64,000 bases of DNA from Bin87 sp963665395 (GTDB taxonomy: Bacteria > Chloroflexota > Dehalococcoidia > Lucifugimonadales > UBA3495). Made by a program: the position numbers and the translations under genes. The notes beneath the pieces are model-generated. The model did no database searches, was not told the origin of the DNA, and saw only the letters and a program-made list of their open reading frames with translations. Shown in pieces: positions 50,074 to 58,553 of the stretch (the first letter of the stretch is position 1; every line of letters begins with the position of its first letter). Location of the stretch: contig OY762251.1 of assembly GCA_963665395.2 (NCBI GenBank), forward strand, positions 1,488,001-1,552,000. Direction: 5' to 3'.

Positions 50074-50343
50074 ATGGCGCGATTTATTGCCATTCACAAG
50101 GTTCCCGGCATCACCGAGGCCGATTTCCGCGACAAGCTGGACGCCGTCCGCAAGTGGCGGCCCGACCGCCGCACCACTGTCCTCAAGGTGTACGGCGACC
50201 TGGAGAACGGGCTGCTGGTTTCGGAATGTGAAGCCGTGGAACAGTCCCACTTTGAGGACTGGCTCAACCTGGTGGGCTGGCCGGCGGAGTCGATCAACAA
50301 AGTGGACATCGTCTGCCAGGTGGGGACTTTCTGGAAGCTGTAG
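50074..50343 (+). CDS. Small ferredoxin-like-fold hypothetical protein
   Basis: 89 residues: MARFIAIHKVPGITEADFRD, KLDAVRKWRPDRRTTVLKVY, ENGLLVSECEAVEQSHFEDW, VDIVCQVGTFWKL. The beta-alpha-beta-beta-alpha-beta rhythm is that of dimeric alpha-beta-barrel (DUF3303/DUF4242-like) proteins, which bind small ligands. No motif identifies the ligand. GGAG lies 11 bp before the ATG. No operon partner. Confidence 0.75.
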   Translation: MARFIAIHKVPGITEADFRDKLDAVRKWRPDRRTTVLKVYGDLENGLLVSECEAVEQSHFEDWLNLVGWPAESINKVDIVCQVGTFWKL

Positions 50344-50440
50344 GGTCCGGCCTGCCGAGCGCAGGCAGCTCTCAAGGTAATCAGTTAGGGCCGGAATCAA
50401 CTCCCGGCCCTCTTTTGCTGCGGCGCCCCAGTCACGCGGG

Positions 50441-50734
50441 CTATCTGCGAAATCGCCGGCGGCCCCTACGCCCGTACCGCCTGAAGTATGGGCGGCCTTC
50501 AGCGTCCCGTAGATTTTCGACATCAACACTGTGGTCTTCTGCCCAGCGCAACGCGAAACGTCGTTCCGCCGCGTTCTGCGCGGAGTCCAGCAACGACCGG
50601 ACGACTTTCTCATTCGACCGCTTCTCCCGGTTCTTGAGGTATTCGGCTGCCATTAAGCCCACCACGATAATCGCCCCCAATGATGCCATGCTGAATGAGT
50701 ATCCCAGGACACCCAAACTCACCGCCTGTATCAC
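50441..50734 (-). CDS. Small membrane-anchored basic hypothetical protein
   Basis: 97 residues. A hydrophobic N terminus (MIQAVSLGVLGYSFSMASLG, then AIIVVGLMAAEYL) is followed by a charged helix and an Arg-rich end (YFRRYGRRGRRRFRR). The start has no strong ribosome site. No recognised family; it could be a nucleic-acid-contacting membrane protein, but only charge supports that. Confidence 0.5.
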   Translation of the reverse strand: MIQAVSLGVLGYSFSMASLGAIIVVGLMAAEYLKNREKRSNEKVVRSLLDSAQNAAERRFALRWAEDHSVDVENLRDAEGRPYFRRYGRRGRRRFRR

Positions 50735-50888
50735 TGCATCCCAATCGCGCCAGAACAGCCATTCGCCATCGCGGACGAGTTTGGCGACCAGGTAGGTTCC
50801 GGCGGCCGAACCAATCTATCATACCGGCAGATGCCGTCGGACGAGGATAGACGCTAATCCCGCGGCAGGGCCTTTCGGTTTTCGTATT

Positions 50889-51007
50889 TGTCATTGCGAG
50901 CGTAGCGAAGCAATCTCGGCGAGGTGCTGGCGGCTAACCACAAACAGGTCTGTTCCAACGACGAGATTGCCATCCGCCAGAGGCGGACTACGCTCCTCGC
51001 AATGACA
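50889..51007. repeat. C repeat (long)
   Basis: TGTCATTGCGAGCGTAGCG and ACTACGCTCCTCGCAATGACA, 119 bp, between the small membrane ORF and a B element. Nothing else is seen in 50735-51029. Confidence 0.8.
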
Positions 51008-51029
51008 ACCGAAAGACCCTGAATCCCGC

Positions 51030-51142
51030 GGTAGCGTTCCGTTTTAGGTGGTTTAATTTGGCAAAATCCAGTTGCCCGTGCGTGTAGGGGCGAATAATTA
51101 TTCGCCCCTACGAAGGGAAACCACCTAGATTGCAACGCTACC
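51030..51142. mobile_element. B element variant with a D palindrome core, at the stop of yihY
   Basis: GGTAGCGTTCCGTTTTAGG left end and complement of GGTAGCGTTGCAATCTAGG right end. The core is a D palindrome (51084-51111) instead of the C core. Target copies GAATCCCGC (51021-51029) and TAATCCCGC (51143-51151) match 8/9. The yihY stop codon straddles the right junction. Confidence 0.8.
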
Positions 51143-52134
51143 TAATCCCGCAGGAACCATCCCGGCCCGGGTGTCGGCCCGTCGCCGTCGTACACGCTCT
51201 GCGCATAGGCCGTCAGCGCCGCCCCCGAGGCCAGGATCAAGCCGGATACGAAGAGCCAGATCAGGAAGATAAACATCGAAGCCAAAGGCCCGTACAGCAG
51301 GTGCGAGGGCGCCGCATAGTTGAGAAAAAGGGAGAAGACGTAGTTCACCGCCTCGAAGCCGACGCTTGCCCCCAGCGCGCCCAGGGCGGCCCACCGCCAG
51401 CGGACCCGGTGTTCCGGCACGTAGCGGTACACCAGCAGGAACGCCGTCACCGACAGCAGCCAGGCCAATACTCCCGGCCACCAGCGCTGTACTGCGATTA
51501 CGTCGGCCAATCCCGTCAACTGCACCGTCCGCAGCACGTTGGATGCCAGGTCGGGAACGGTTACCGAAGTCAGGATGCTGGACACCAGCAGCACCAGCGC
51601 GGTGGCGCTGAGGAAGATGTACTCGCGAGTTTTCCCCAGGATGCCCACCTGGATCGGTTGTATGCCCCACATCCGGTTCACCACCACGCCCACGGCTCCA
51701 AAGAGCTTGATGGAACCCCACACCAGACCCAGCAGGGCCAACGCGCCGGTGATGCCGGCCACCGCCATATCCTCGGTTGGCCGCAGCGTGGTCCAGTCAA
51801 CGTTGGGCGGCAGCAGGCCGTCCGAGATCGCCGCGAACCAGGTCCGGGCGCCGGCCTCGCTCAGCACCAGGTCCAGGATCTGTAGCACCACCACCGAGAT
51901 CGGGATCAGCGATATTATGCCGTAATAGGCGATGCCGGCGGTGAGCTGCTGGACGTCGTTGCGGGTCACCGCGGCCAGTATCGCCAGCAGCACCCGCAGG
52001 GGACGCCGGCGTTGGGCGAGGCGCGTGATGGCCCGCCGCAATTGGAACGCTTTGAACACCGGCCGCATCCGCAACAGCCGGCGATTGCGGCCGGCCCAGC
52101 TGGCGGCCCGGTATAGCTTGGAATCAAATGCCAT
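51142..52134 (-). CDS. YihY/BrkB-family inner-membrane protein
   Basis: 330 residues from MAFDSKLYRA (52134), 5 bp after the lepB stop; the frame extends upward to 52263 without a site. About six spans. Family motifs LTAGIAYYGIISLIPISVVV, LVWGSIKLFGAVGVVVNRMW, and SHLLYGPLASMFIFLIWLFV appear in order. The older name ribonuclease BN is a mis-annotation; function is unknown. The last codons WFLRD-TAG end at an inserted B element that supplies the third base of the stop. Confidence 0.88.
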   Translation of the reverse strand: MAFDSKLYRAASWAGRNRRLLRMRPVFKAFQLRRAITRLAQRRRPLRVLLAILAAVTRNDVQQLTAGIAYYGIISLIPISVVVLQILDLVLSEAGARTWFAAISDGLLPPNVDWTTLRPTEDMAVAGITGALALLGLVWGSIKLFGAVGVVVNRMWGIQPIQVGILGKTREYIFLSATALVLLVSSILTSVTVPDLASNVLRTVQLTGLADVIAVQRWWPGVLAWLLSVTAFLLVYRYVPEHRVRWRWAALGALGASVGFEAVNYVFSLFLNYAAPSHLLYGPLASMFIFLIWLFVSGLILASGAALTAYAQSVYDGDGPTPGPGWFLRD

Positions 52135-52139
52135 GGTGA

Positions 52140-52634
52140 TCAGTGGGTTTGGCGGGTATGGCCCGGCGCTCTCCGACCCAGCAGCCAGCGGGTCGGCAGC
52201 TTCAGCCACACTTTGCCGATAATTTTCGAGGCGGGCGCCGGGCCAATCTGCCGGCCGTCCCAACTGTTGGCCCGGTTGTCTCCCATCAAAATATACTCGT
52301 CCTCAGCGCATGGCCAGGACAGTTCCGGACCCGGCGCGGCCCGCGCCGCCGGCGTCAGGTAGGGTTCGTGCAACAACTCGTCCTCGATCCATACGGAGCC
52401 GTCCTTGCCGGCGCGAACGTATTCTCCGGGCAACCCCACCACCCGCTTGACGCTGATCGCATCATCCGCGCCGGGAGCGCTGGAAGTCGGTATCGAGGCT
52501 ACCACTATTGCGCCCCGGTTGTAATTGTCGCGCCGGCGCCGCGTTGGCGCGACTAATATCAAATCGCCGTCCCGCAGCGCCGGGCTCATGCTGTCGCCCC
52601 GCGCCAGGAACAGCGCCCGCAGCGGGAACGGCAT
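52140..52634 (-). CDS. lepB: Signal peptidase I (S26), minimal form without membrane anchor
   Basis: 164 residues. The catalytic Ser is S15 in RGDSMSPALRDGDLILV, the Lys is K63 in SVKRVVGLPGE, and box E reads MGDNRANSWDGRQIG. It starts with only 12 residues before the active-site box and no hydrophobic segment able to span the membrane, unlike LepB with its one or two N-terminal helices. No earlier in-frame ATG exists, because the upstream frame is inside pheA. Possible roles: plasmid/plant-type or processive minimal protease, or recruitment by the YihY protein encoded next. Its start lies 13 bp after the pheA stop, in one operon. Confidence 0.85.
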   Translation of the reverse strand: MPFPLRALFLARGDSMSPALRDGDLILVAPTRRRRDNYNRGAIVVASIPTSSAPGADDAISVKRVVGLPGEYVRAGKDGSVWIEDELLHEPYLTPAARAAPGPELSWPCAEDEYILMGDNRANSWDGRQIGPAPASKIIGKVWLKLPTRWLLGRRAPGHTRQTH

Positions 52635-52647
52635 ATCCGCCGCCGCG

Positions 52648-53484
52648 TCACCCTTCCCGGGGTTCCCAGGCGGGATAGGAGCCGAGCACCTTCAGCATAT
52701 CGACGCGCTGGCGCAGCCCTTCCAGCGCCGCCGCCACCTCCGTCTCGGCGCGGTGGCCCTCGCAATCGATCAGGAAGATGTACCGGCCCAGCTCCTGCTT
52801 GGTGGGCCGGCTTTCAATCTTCACCAGGTTGATGTTGCGACGGGCAAACTCGCCGATGGAGTTGTAGAGGTTCCCCGGCCGGTCCACGGTGAAGGAGAAG
52901 CAGATGGCGGTGTGATCGCGCCCCGTGGGCGGATGGTCGTCGTGGGCCAGGACCACAAAACGGGTCTGGTTGACGTCGTTGTCCTGGATGCCCTGGGCCA
53001 GTATCTGCACGTCGTAGATTTCGGTGGCCCGTTGCGGGCAGATCGCCGCCGCGGGAACCCGGCTCGCCTGCATATCGCTCACGGCGGCGGCCGTGCTCAG
53101 GGAAGCCTCCCGCGGCGCCTCCAGGAAATGGGCGTCCAGGTAGGTCCGGCATTGGGCCAGCGCCTGGGGGTGGGAATAAATAACCTGCACCGCTTCCGCC
53201 GGAACATCCGGCGGCGCCACCAGGTAGTGATAAATGGGGATGACGATTTCGTTTCTGATCGACAACCCCGATTGGGCAATCAGCAGGTCCAGCGTGACGG
53301 TCACGGAACCCTCCAGGCTGTTTTCGATGGGCACTACGCCGACGTCCAGTTCGTCGTCGGCCACGGCGGTTCCCACGGCCCGGATGGTGGGATAGGGCGT
53401 AAGATTGGCGCCGGGCGCGTAGAGCAGCGCCGCCTGCTCGGTGAACGTCCCCGCCGGGCCCAGGTAGCCGATTCGGTCAGTCAT
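52648..53484 (-). CDS. pheA: Prephenate dehydratase
   Basis: 278 residues. PDT domain from the start (IGYLGPAGTFTEQAAL), with PIENSLEGSVTVTLDLL and the catalytic Thr in NQTRFVVLAH, followed by an ACT domain (FSFTVDRPGNLYNSIGEFA, NLVKIESRPTKQELGRYIF) that binds Phe for feedback control. It makes phenylpyruvate for Phe synthesis in the cytoplasm. No chorismate-mutase part. Confidence 0.93.
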   Translation of the reverse strand: MTDRIGYLGPAGTFTEQAALLYAPGANLTPYPTIRAVGTAVADDELDVGVVPIENSLEGSVTVTLDLLIAQSGLSIRNEIVIPIYHYLVAPPDVPAEAVQVIYSHPQALAQCRTYLDAHFLEAPREASLSTAAAVSDMQASRVPAAAICPQRATEIYDVQILAQGIQDNDVNQTRFVVLAHDDHPPTGRDHTAICFSFTVDRPGNLYNSIGEFARRNINLVKIESRPTKQELGRYIFLIDCEGHRAETEVAAALEGLRQRVDMLKVLGSYPAWEPREG

Positions 53485-53530
53485 AACTTTCCCCGCGATT
53501 TTTGAAATATCCGGCCGGAGGCGCGTTGCT

Positions 53531-54190
53531 TCACCGGGCGAAAGCGCGTTCCACGTCCCCGTGGCTTCCGACGACCACCAGGACGTCGCCATCGTCGATG
53601 ATCTCATCGTCCGCGGGGTTCAGAATATACTCGCGCCCTCGTCGCAGCACCATTACGGATAGTCGGCGGCGCTGGGCATCGGAGGCTAGGCCGGCGTCGC
53701 GCAACGTCAGGCCGCGCATACGCTCCGGCGGGCGGAGCTTGTGAACGCCCGTATCCTCGGTGATGTTCATAAACTCGACGTAGTTGGGGCTCAGGTCGAG
53801 GCTGGCGGCCCGCTCGGCGGCTTCTTCCTCCGGGAAGACCACCTTGTCGGCGCCCACCCGGTGCAGGATTTCCGCGTGCTGGGTGTCGATGGCGCGGGCG
53901 ATGACGTAGGGCAAGCCCATGGACTTGAGCAGCATGGTGGTGATGATGCTGGACTGGATCTGGCTGCCCAGGGCCACCACGGCCACGTCCATGTCGGCAA
54001 TCCCCAAGTCGCGCAGGGCGGTCTCGTTGGTGGCGTTGGCCTCCACGGCGTAGGTAACCCGGCCCAGCATCTCCTGGACCCTGTGCTCATCCAGGTCAAT
54101 GGCCAATACTTCGTGCTCACGCTGGAACAGCGTGCTGGCCAACTTGGCCCCGAAACGACCCAAACCGATTACGCAAACTTGTTTTGGCAT
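53531..54190 (-). CDS. TrkA-family potassium-uptake regulatory subunit (KtrA/RCK)
   Basis: 219 residues. The RCK_N Rossmann domain (VCVIGLGRFGAKLASTLFQR, then EANATNETALRDLGIADMDV) binds NAD(H)/ATP, and the RCK_C domain runs from about 135 to the end (GLTLRDAG...DEIIDDGDVLVVVGS). It gates the TrkH/KtrB protein encoded 6 bp upstream. Confidence 0.93.
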   Translation of the reverse strand: MPKQVCVIGLGRFGAKLASTLFQREHEVLAIDLDEHRVQEMLGRVTYAVEANATNETALRDLGIADMDVAVVALGSQIQSSIITTMLLKSMGLPYVIARAIDTQHAEILHRVGADKVVFPEEEAAERAASLDLSPNYVEFMNITEDTGVHKLRPPERMRGLTLRDAGLASDAQRRRLSVMVLRRGREYILNPADDEIIDDGDVLVVVGSHGDVERAFAR

Positions 54191-54195
54191 GATGA

Positions 54196-55722
54196 CTATC
54201 CAATTCTAACGGGTTCTTCGGGGTAACGGTAGGTGGCGTCTTCCCGGGGCGCCAGCAGCATTATCAGCGTCAGCGGCCCCACTCGTCCCACCAGCATGGT
54301 GAACATGAAAATGATGGATCCGGCCAGGCTGAGTTGGGGCGAAGCTCCGGCCGACATACCGTTGGTTCCGAAGGCGGAAACGGTCTCGAACATCAGCGGA
54401 AGGAACTCGATGTGCGGGTCGGTGTAGGTGAGAATGGGCACCACTATTGCGAGAAAGGTTACGCCCAGCATGGCCACCAGCAAGGCGCGGGCCACCAGGG
54501 CCTGGCCAATTTCCCGACGGAATATTTCGGTTCTAGGATGGCGCAGCGCCGACGAACGGGCCGCCGCCATGAGCACTGCCAGGGTGTTGACCTTGATGCC
54601 GCCGGCCACCGAAGCCGTGGAACCGCCGATGAACATGAGGCCGCCGTACACCAGGTGCGTGAAATACGAAGTCGCTCCCCAGTCCAGCGCGGCGAAGCCG
54701 GCGGTGCGCCCGCTCACCCCGTGAAAGATCGCAGAACCGAGCTTCCCGAGGCCGTCATACTTATCCAGGACGCCGTTCCATTCGGCGAAGAGGAATGCCG
54801 CCGTGGCGAATCCATAGAGCACGATGGTCAAAATCAGCACCAATTTGGTATCCAGAGAGAACCGCGTGAAATTGAACAGGAACAGGCCCCGCCATCGCCT
54901 CGGATCCAATCGCGGGTTCCAGTTCCGACGCATATCGATGATGATCGGCCAGCCCAGCGCCCCGGCGAAAATCAGGGGCGTGATTACTGCCACCAGGAAA
55001 GGATGAGCCTCCAGCGTGGCGGCGTTGCCGCCGCCGGGCGCGTTGGGCAGTATGGAAAACCCGGCGTTGTTCAGCGCGGAAACGGACAGAAACAGCGATT
55101 GCCAGATGGTTTCGCCGAGAGAGAAATCGGCGACGTCGCGCATCTTGAAGAACAGCAGCGCCGCGCCGACGATGTATCCGATGAAGAAGGCGATGACGAT
55201 GTTCCGAGCGATATAGGTCAGGTTCCTGGTGTATCCGGCGCCTACCGTATCCTGGTACACGTCCTCTTCCAGTGCGGTAGCCCGCCGCCCCATGACCCCA
55301 ATCAGCACGGTGGCCGCGGTAATGAACTCCAGACCGCCCAGGAGCATGAGCAGGAAAATTACGATCTGTCCAAACAGCGACCAGAACACCGGGGTGTCCA
55401 CCATCACCAATCCGGTAACGGTGGACGCCGATATGGCGGTGAAGAAGGCGGCTTGAATGGGGGCCCGGTCCCCGTCGGCGGCGGCAAAGGGAGTAGCCAG
55501 CAGCGCTCCGCCGACCACGTTGAGCAGCAGGAATATGAGGAGCAGCAGCAGGGGCGTGGAGGACCAGCGGCGCGGCGGGGTGCGTTGCCGACGGATAGGT
55601 ACGCGAACCGGCGCCGGCCGGTATCCCAGCCGGAATATACCCGGCTCATCGGAAGGCGTCTCCGGAGCTGTTGCCGGCGGCTGATCGGCCGCCTCGATAC
55701 TGCCGTCGGATGGATTATTCAC
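54196..55722 (-). CDS. TrkH/KtrB-family potassium transporter
   Basis: 508 residues. After a basic, proline-rich N terminus (about 1-45) come eight to ten hydrophobic segments with the four P-loop-like repeats of the Trk/Ktr pore: SASTVTGLVMVD, ALNNAGFSI, HGVSGRTAGFAALDWG, and SAFGTNGMSAG. It moves K+ (and Na+) and is paired with the RCK protein. The two genes form a two-gene operon. Confidence 0.92.
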   Translation of the reverse strand: MNNPSDGSIEAADQPPATAPETPSDEPGIFRLGYRPAPVRVPIRRQRTPPRRWSSTPLLLLLIFLLLNVVGGALLATPFAAADGDRAPIQAAFFTAISASTVTGLVMVDTPVFWSLFGQIVIFLLMLLGGLEFITAATVLIGVMGRRATALEEDVYQDTVGAGYTRNLTYIARNIVIAFFIGYIVGAALLFFKMRDVADFSLGETIWQSLFLSVSALNNAGFSILPNAPGGGNAATLEAHPFLVAVITPLIFAGALGWPIIIDMRRNWNPRLDPRRWRGLFLFNFTRFSLDTKLVLILTIVLYGFATAAFLFAEWNGVLDKYDGLGKLGSAIFHGVSGRTAGFAALDWGATSYFTHLVYGGLMFIGGSTASVAGGIKVNTLAVLMAAARSSALRHPRTEIFRREIGQALVARALLVAMLGVTFLAIVVPILTYTDPHIEFLPLMFETVSAFGTNGMSAGASPQLSLAGSIIFMFTMLVGRVGPLTLIMLLAPREDATYRYPEEPVRIG

Positions 55723-55843
55723 GGGGGTAACGGAACCGGGCGGCCACAGTGCAGGTTGATAGTGGAGGTGGCAGCCGGAGGCGCGCTCGCGCCTGTCACC
55801 ATAATTATGAGAAGGCGCGAGGATATGTCAATCGCTGCTCGGC

Positions 55844-55989
55844 CTCACGCGTACCCACTTTGTCATTGCGAGGAGCGTAGTCCGCCTCTGGCGGATGGCA
55901 ATCTCGACGGGTGAGCGATGTTTGCTCCGGCGACGAGATTGCCACGCTGCGCTCGCAATGACAGTTTGCGGAAAGTGGGTACGCATGAG
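55844..55989. mobile_element. A element, short form (146 bp), with 9-bp target duplication
   Basis: CTCACGCGTACCCACTTT to AAAGTGGGTACGCATGAG. Flanks CTGCTCGGC (55835-55843) and CTGCTCGCC (55990-55998), 8/9 identical. The interior is a C hairpin in the opposite sense to that of 47276. It lies in the trkH-leuS gap (55723-56063), which contains nothing else but a promoter-like box. Confidence 0.85.
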
Positions 55990-56021
55990 CTGCTCGCCAT
56001 TTCCAGGTTCGCGCCGGATGA

Positions 56022-56027
56022 TATACT
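56022..56027 (+). promoter_or_regulatory. Candidate -10 box for leuS
   Basis: TATACT 37 bp before the ATG, following TGATA; no convincing -35 is seen in CATTTC about 18 bp upstream. The A element ends 32 bp before it. Confidence 0.35.
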
Positions 56028-56063
56028 GTCTCCCACTAATGAATTTTTGAGGGTTGCTTTCCT

Positions 56064-58541
56064 ATGACCACAGCCCATCGACAGGTTGAACTCCGCTTTG
56101 ACGCCGTCGATATCGACCGTAAGTGGCAGGAGCGTTGGGAACGCGACGGGATCTACCGGGTTAGCGATGATGACCCGCGTCCCAAGTGGTTCGAGATGAC
56201 GATGTACCCCTATCCGTCGGGGGATCTGCACATCGGGCACTGGTACGCCATGGCGCCATCCGACGCCCACGCCCGTTTCCGGCGGATGCAGGGATACAAC
56301 GTGCTCCATCCCATCGGGTTCGACGCCTTCGGCTTGCCCGCTGAGAACGCCGCCATCTCCCGGGGCATCCATCCCTACGAGTGGACCATGTCCAACGTGG
56401 AGAATATGCGCCGGCAGCTGCGGTCGATTGGGGCAATCTACGACTGGGATCGGGAGGTGGTCTGCTGCCTGCCGGAGTATTACCGCTGGAATCAGTGGTT
56501 CTTCATCAAGCTCTACGAGCAGGGGTTGGCCTACCGGGCCAAGGCCCCGGTGGTGTGGTGCCCGTCGTGCCAGACCGTGCTGGCCAACGAGCAGGTGCTC
56601 AACGGCGTCTGCGAGCGTTGCGATACGCCCATCACCCGCCGCGATTTCGAGCAGTGGTTCTTCAAGATCACCGACTACGCCGACGAGTTGCTGGACTTCG
56701 ACACGCTGGAAGAATGGCCGGACAAAATCCTGACCATGCAGCGCAACTGGATCGGCCGCAGCGAGGGCGTCGAAATCGGCTTCGACATCTCGGACTACAA
56801 CATTGAGGAGCGGGAAATCCGCACCTTCACCACCCGCATCGACACCATCTTCGGCGTAACCTTCCTGGTATTGGCGCCGGAGCATCCGCTGGTGGAGAAG
56901 CTGACCGCCGAGCATCGCCGGGAAGAGGTACGGGCCTACATCGACCAGGCGCGGGCCGCCTCGGAGATTGACCGCCTTTCCGCCGAGCGTGAAAAGACCG
57001 GCGTATTCATCGGAGCCTACGCCCGCAACCGTCTGAACAATGACAGCATACCGATTTACGTCGCCGACTACGTGCTGACTACCTACGGCACCGGCGCCGT
57101 CATGGGCGTGCCGGCCCACGACCAGCGCGATTACGACTTCGCCCGCAAGTACCGCCTGCCCATCCGCACCGTCATCGCGCCCATCGATTGGGATGGCAGC
57201 GAGCCGGCGGAAGCCTACCTCGGCCCCGGATTTATGACCAACTCCGGCGCCTACGAAGGCATGACCGATGAAGAGGGCATGGCGGCTATCGCCAACGACG
57301 TGGAGCGTCGGGGCTGGGGACACCGGGCCGTTACCTACCGCCTCCGCGACTGGCTGATTTCCCGCCAGCGCTACTGGGGCACCCCGATACCGATGGTCTA
57401 TTGCGACGAGTGCGGGGTACAGCCGGTGCCTGAAGCAGACTTGCCGGTGCTGCTGCCCGAGGATGCCGAGTTCCGGCCCACCGGCGAATCGCCTTTGGCT
57501 ATCAACGAGGCTTTCGTCAACACTGTCTGCCCCAAGTGCGGCGGGCCGGGCCGGCGGGAAACCGACACCATGGACACCTTCATGGATTCGTCGTGGTATA
57601 TGCTCCGCTACTGCACCCCGAGCTACGGCGACGGCCCCTATGAGCCGGAGATCGCCTCACAGTGGATGCCGGTCCAGCAATACACCGGCGGCGCCGAGCA
57701 CGCCGTGATGCACCTGCTTTACAGCCGGTTCTTCATCAAGTCGCTGCGGGACATGGGGATGCTGCAAATTGACGAACCCTTCCTGCGCCTCTTCAACCAG
57801 GGCGTCATCCTGGGCAGCGACCACGAGAAGATGAGCAAGAGCCGGGGCAACGTGGTCAACCCCGACGACGTGATTGATCAGGTCGGCGCCGACGCCGTGC
57901 GCTGTTTCCTCATGTTCATCGGCCCCTGGGACCAGGGCGGCCCGTGGAGCGACGAGGGCATCAACGGCGTGGTTCGCTGGCTGAACCGTGTTTGGGTTCT
58001 CGTCGAGCGCGACGCGGCGCAGTTAGATGAGCAGCCCACGGATGCGGCGGCGGTGCGCGATACCCAACGCATCCTCCACCAGACCATCCGCAAGTGCTAC
58101 GAAGACCTGGACAAGTTCAAGTTCAACACGACCATCGCCGCGCTGATGGAGTTGGTGAACCACCTGAGCAAAGTCTGGAACGACCAATCCGTGGACTCTG
58201 CGACGTGGCGGGAATGCGTCGAAAAGTTCCTGCTGATGCTGGCCCCCATCGCGCCCCACGTGGCGGAAGAGCTGTGGGAGCGTACCGGCCATGCCTACAG
58301 CATCCACCGGCAACCCTTCCCGGCCTGGGACGAAGAACTGGCCGCCGAGGACGAGCTGACGCTGGTGGTGCAGGTCAATGGCCGGTTGCGGGACCGCATC
58401 AACGTTCCGGCCGGCATCGCCGAGGAAGACGCCAAGAGCCTTGCCCTGGACAGCCCGCGGGTGCAGGCGCACATCGACGGCAAAACGGTGCGCAACGTGG
58501 TGTACGTGCCCGGCCGGCTGGTGAACGTGGTGGTTGGGTGA
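56064..58541 (+). CDS. leuS: Leucyl-tRNA synthetase
   Basis: 825 residues, typical bacterial length. HIGH motif SGDLHIGHW, a KMSKS loop DHEKMSKSRGN, and an editing domain (about 240-400) with TRIDTIFGVTFLVLAPEHPL and GTGAVMGVPAHDQRDYDFA containing the editing Thr/Asp residues. A Cys4 zinc region WCPSCQTVL...CERC lies near residue 170, and a second CDEC-CPKC pair lies at about 450-492. Anticodon and C-terminal domains are intact. Charges tRNA-Leu. Confidence 0.95.
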   Translation: MTTAHRQVELRFDAVDIDRKWQERWERDGIYRVSDDDPRPKWFEMTMYPYPSGDLHIGHWYAMAPSDAHARFRRMQGYNVLHPIGFDAFGLPAENAAISRGIHPYEWTMSNVENMRRQLRSIGAIYDWDREVVCCLPEYYRWNQWFFIKLYEQGLAYRAKAPVVWCPSCQTVLANEQVLNGVCERCDTPITRRDFEQWFFKITDYADELLDFDTLEEWPDKILTMQRNWIGRSEGVEIGFDISDYNIEEREIRTFTTRIDTIFGVTFLVLAPEHPLVEKLTAEHRREEVRAYIDQARAASEIDRLSAEREKTGVFIGAYARNRLNNDSIPIYVADYVLTTYGTGAVMGVPAHDQRDYDFARKYRLPIRTVIAPIDWDGSEPAEAYLGPGFMTNSGAYEGMTDEEGMAAIANDVERRGWGHRAVTYRLRDWLISRQRYWGTPIPMVYCDECGVQPVPEADLPVLLPEDAEFRPTGESPLAINEAFVNTVCPKCGGPGRRETDTMDTFMDSSWYMLRYCTPSYGDGPYEPEIASQWMPVQQYTGGAEHAVMHLLYSRFFIKSLRDMGMLQIDEPFLRLFNQGVILGSDHEKMSKSRGNVVNPDDVIDQVGADAVRCFLMFIGPWDQGGPWSDEGINGVVRWLNRVWVLVERDAAQLDEQPTDAAAVRDTQRILHQTIRKCYEDLDKFKFNTTIAALMELVNHLSKVWNDQSVDSATWRECVEKFLLMLAPIAPHVAEELWERTGHAYSIHRQPFPAWDEELAAEDELTLVVQVNGRLRDRINVPAGIAEEDAKSLALDSPRVQAHIDGKTVRNVVYVPGRLVNVVVG

Positions 58542-58553
58542 GGGGGAAAGGTC

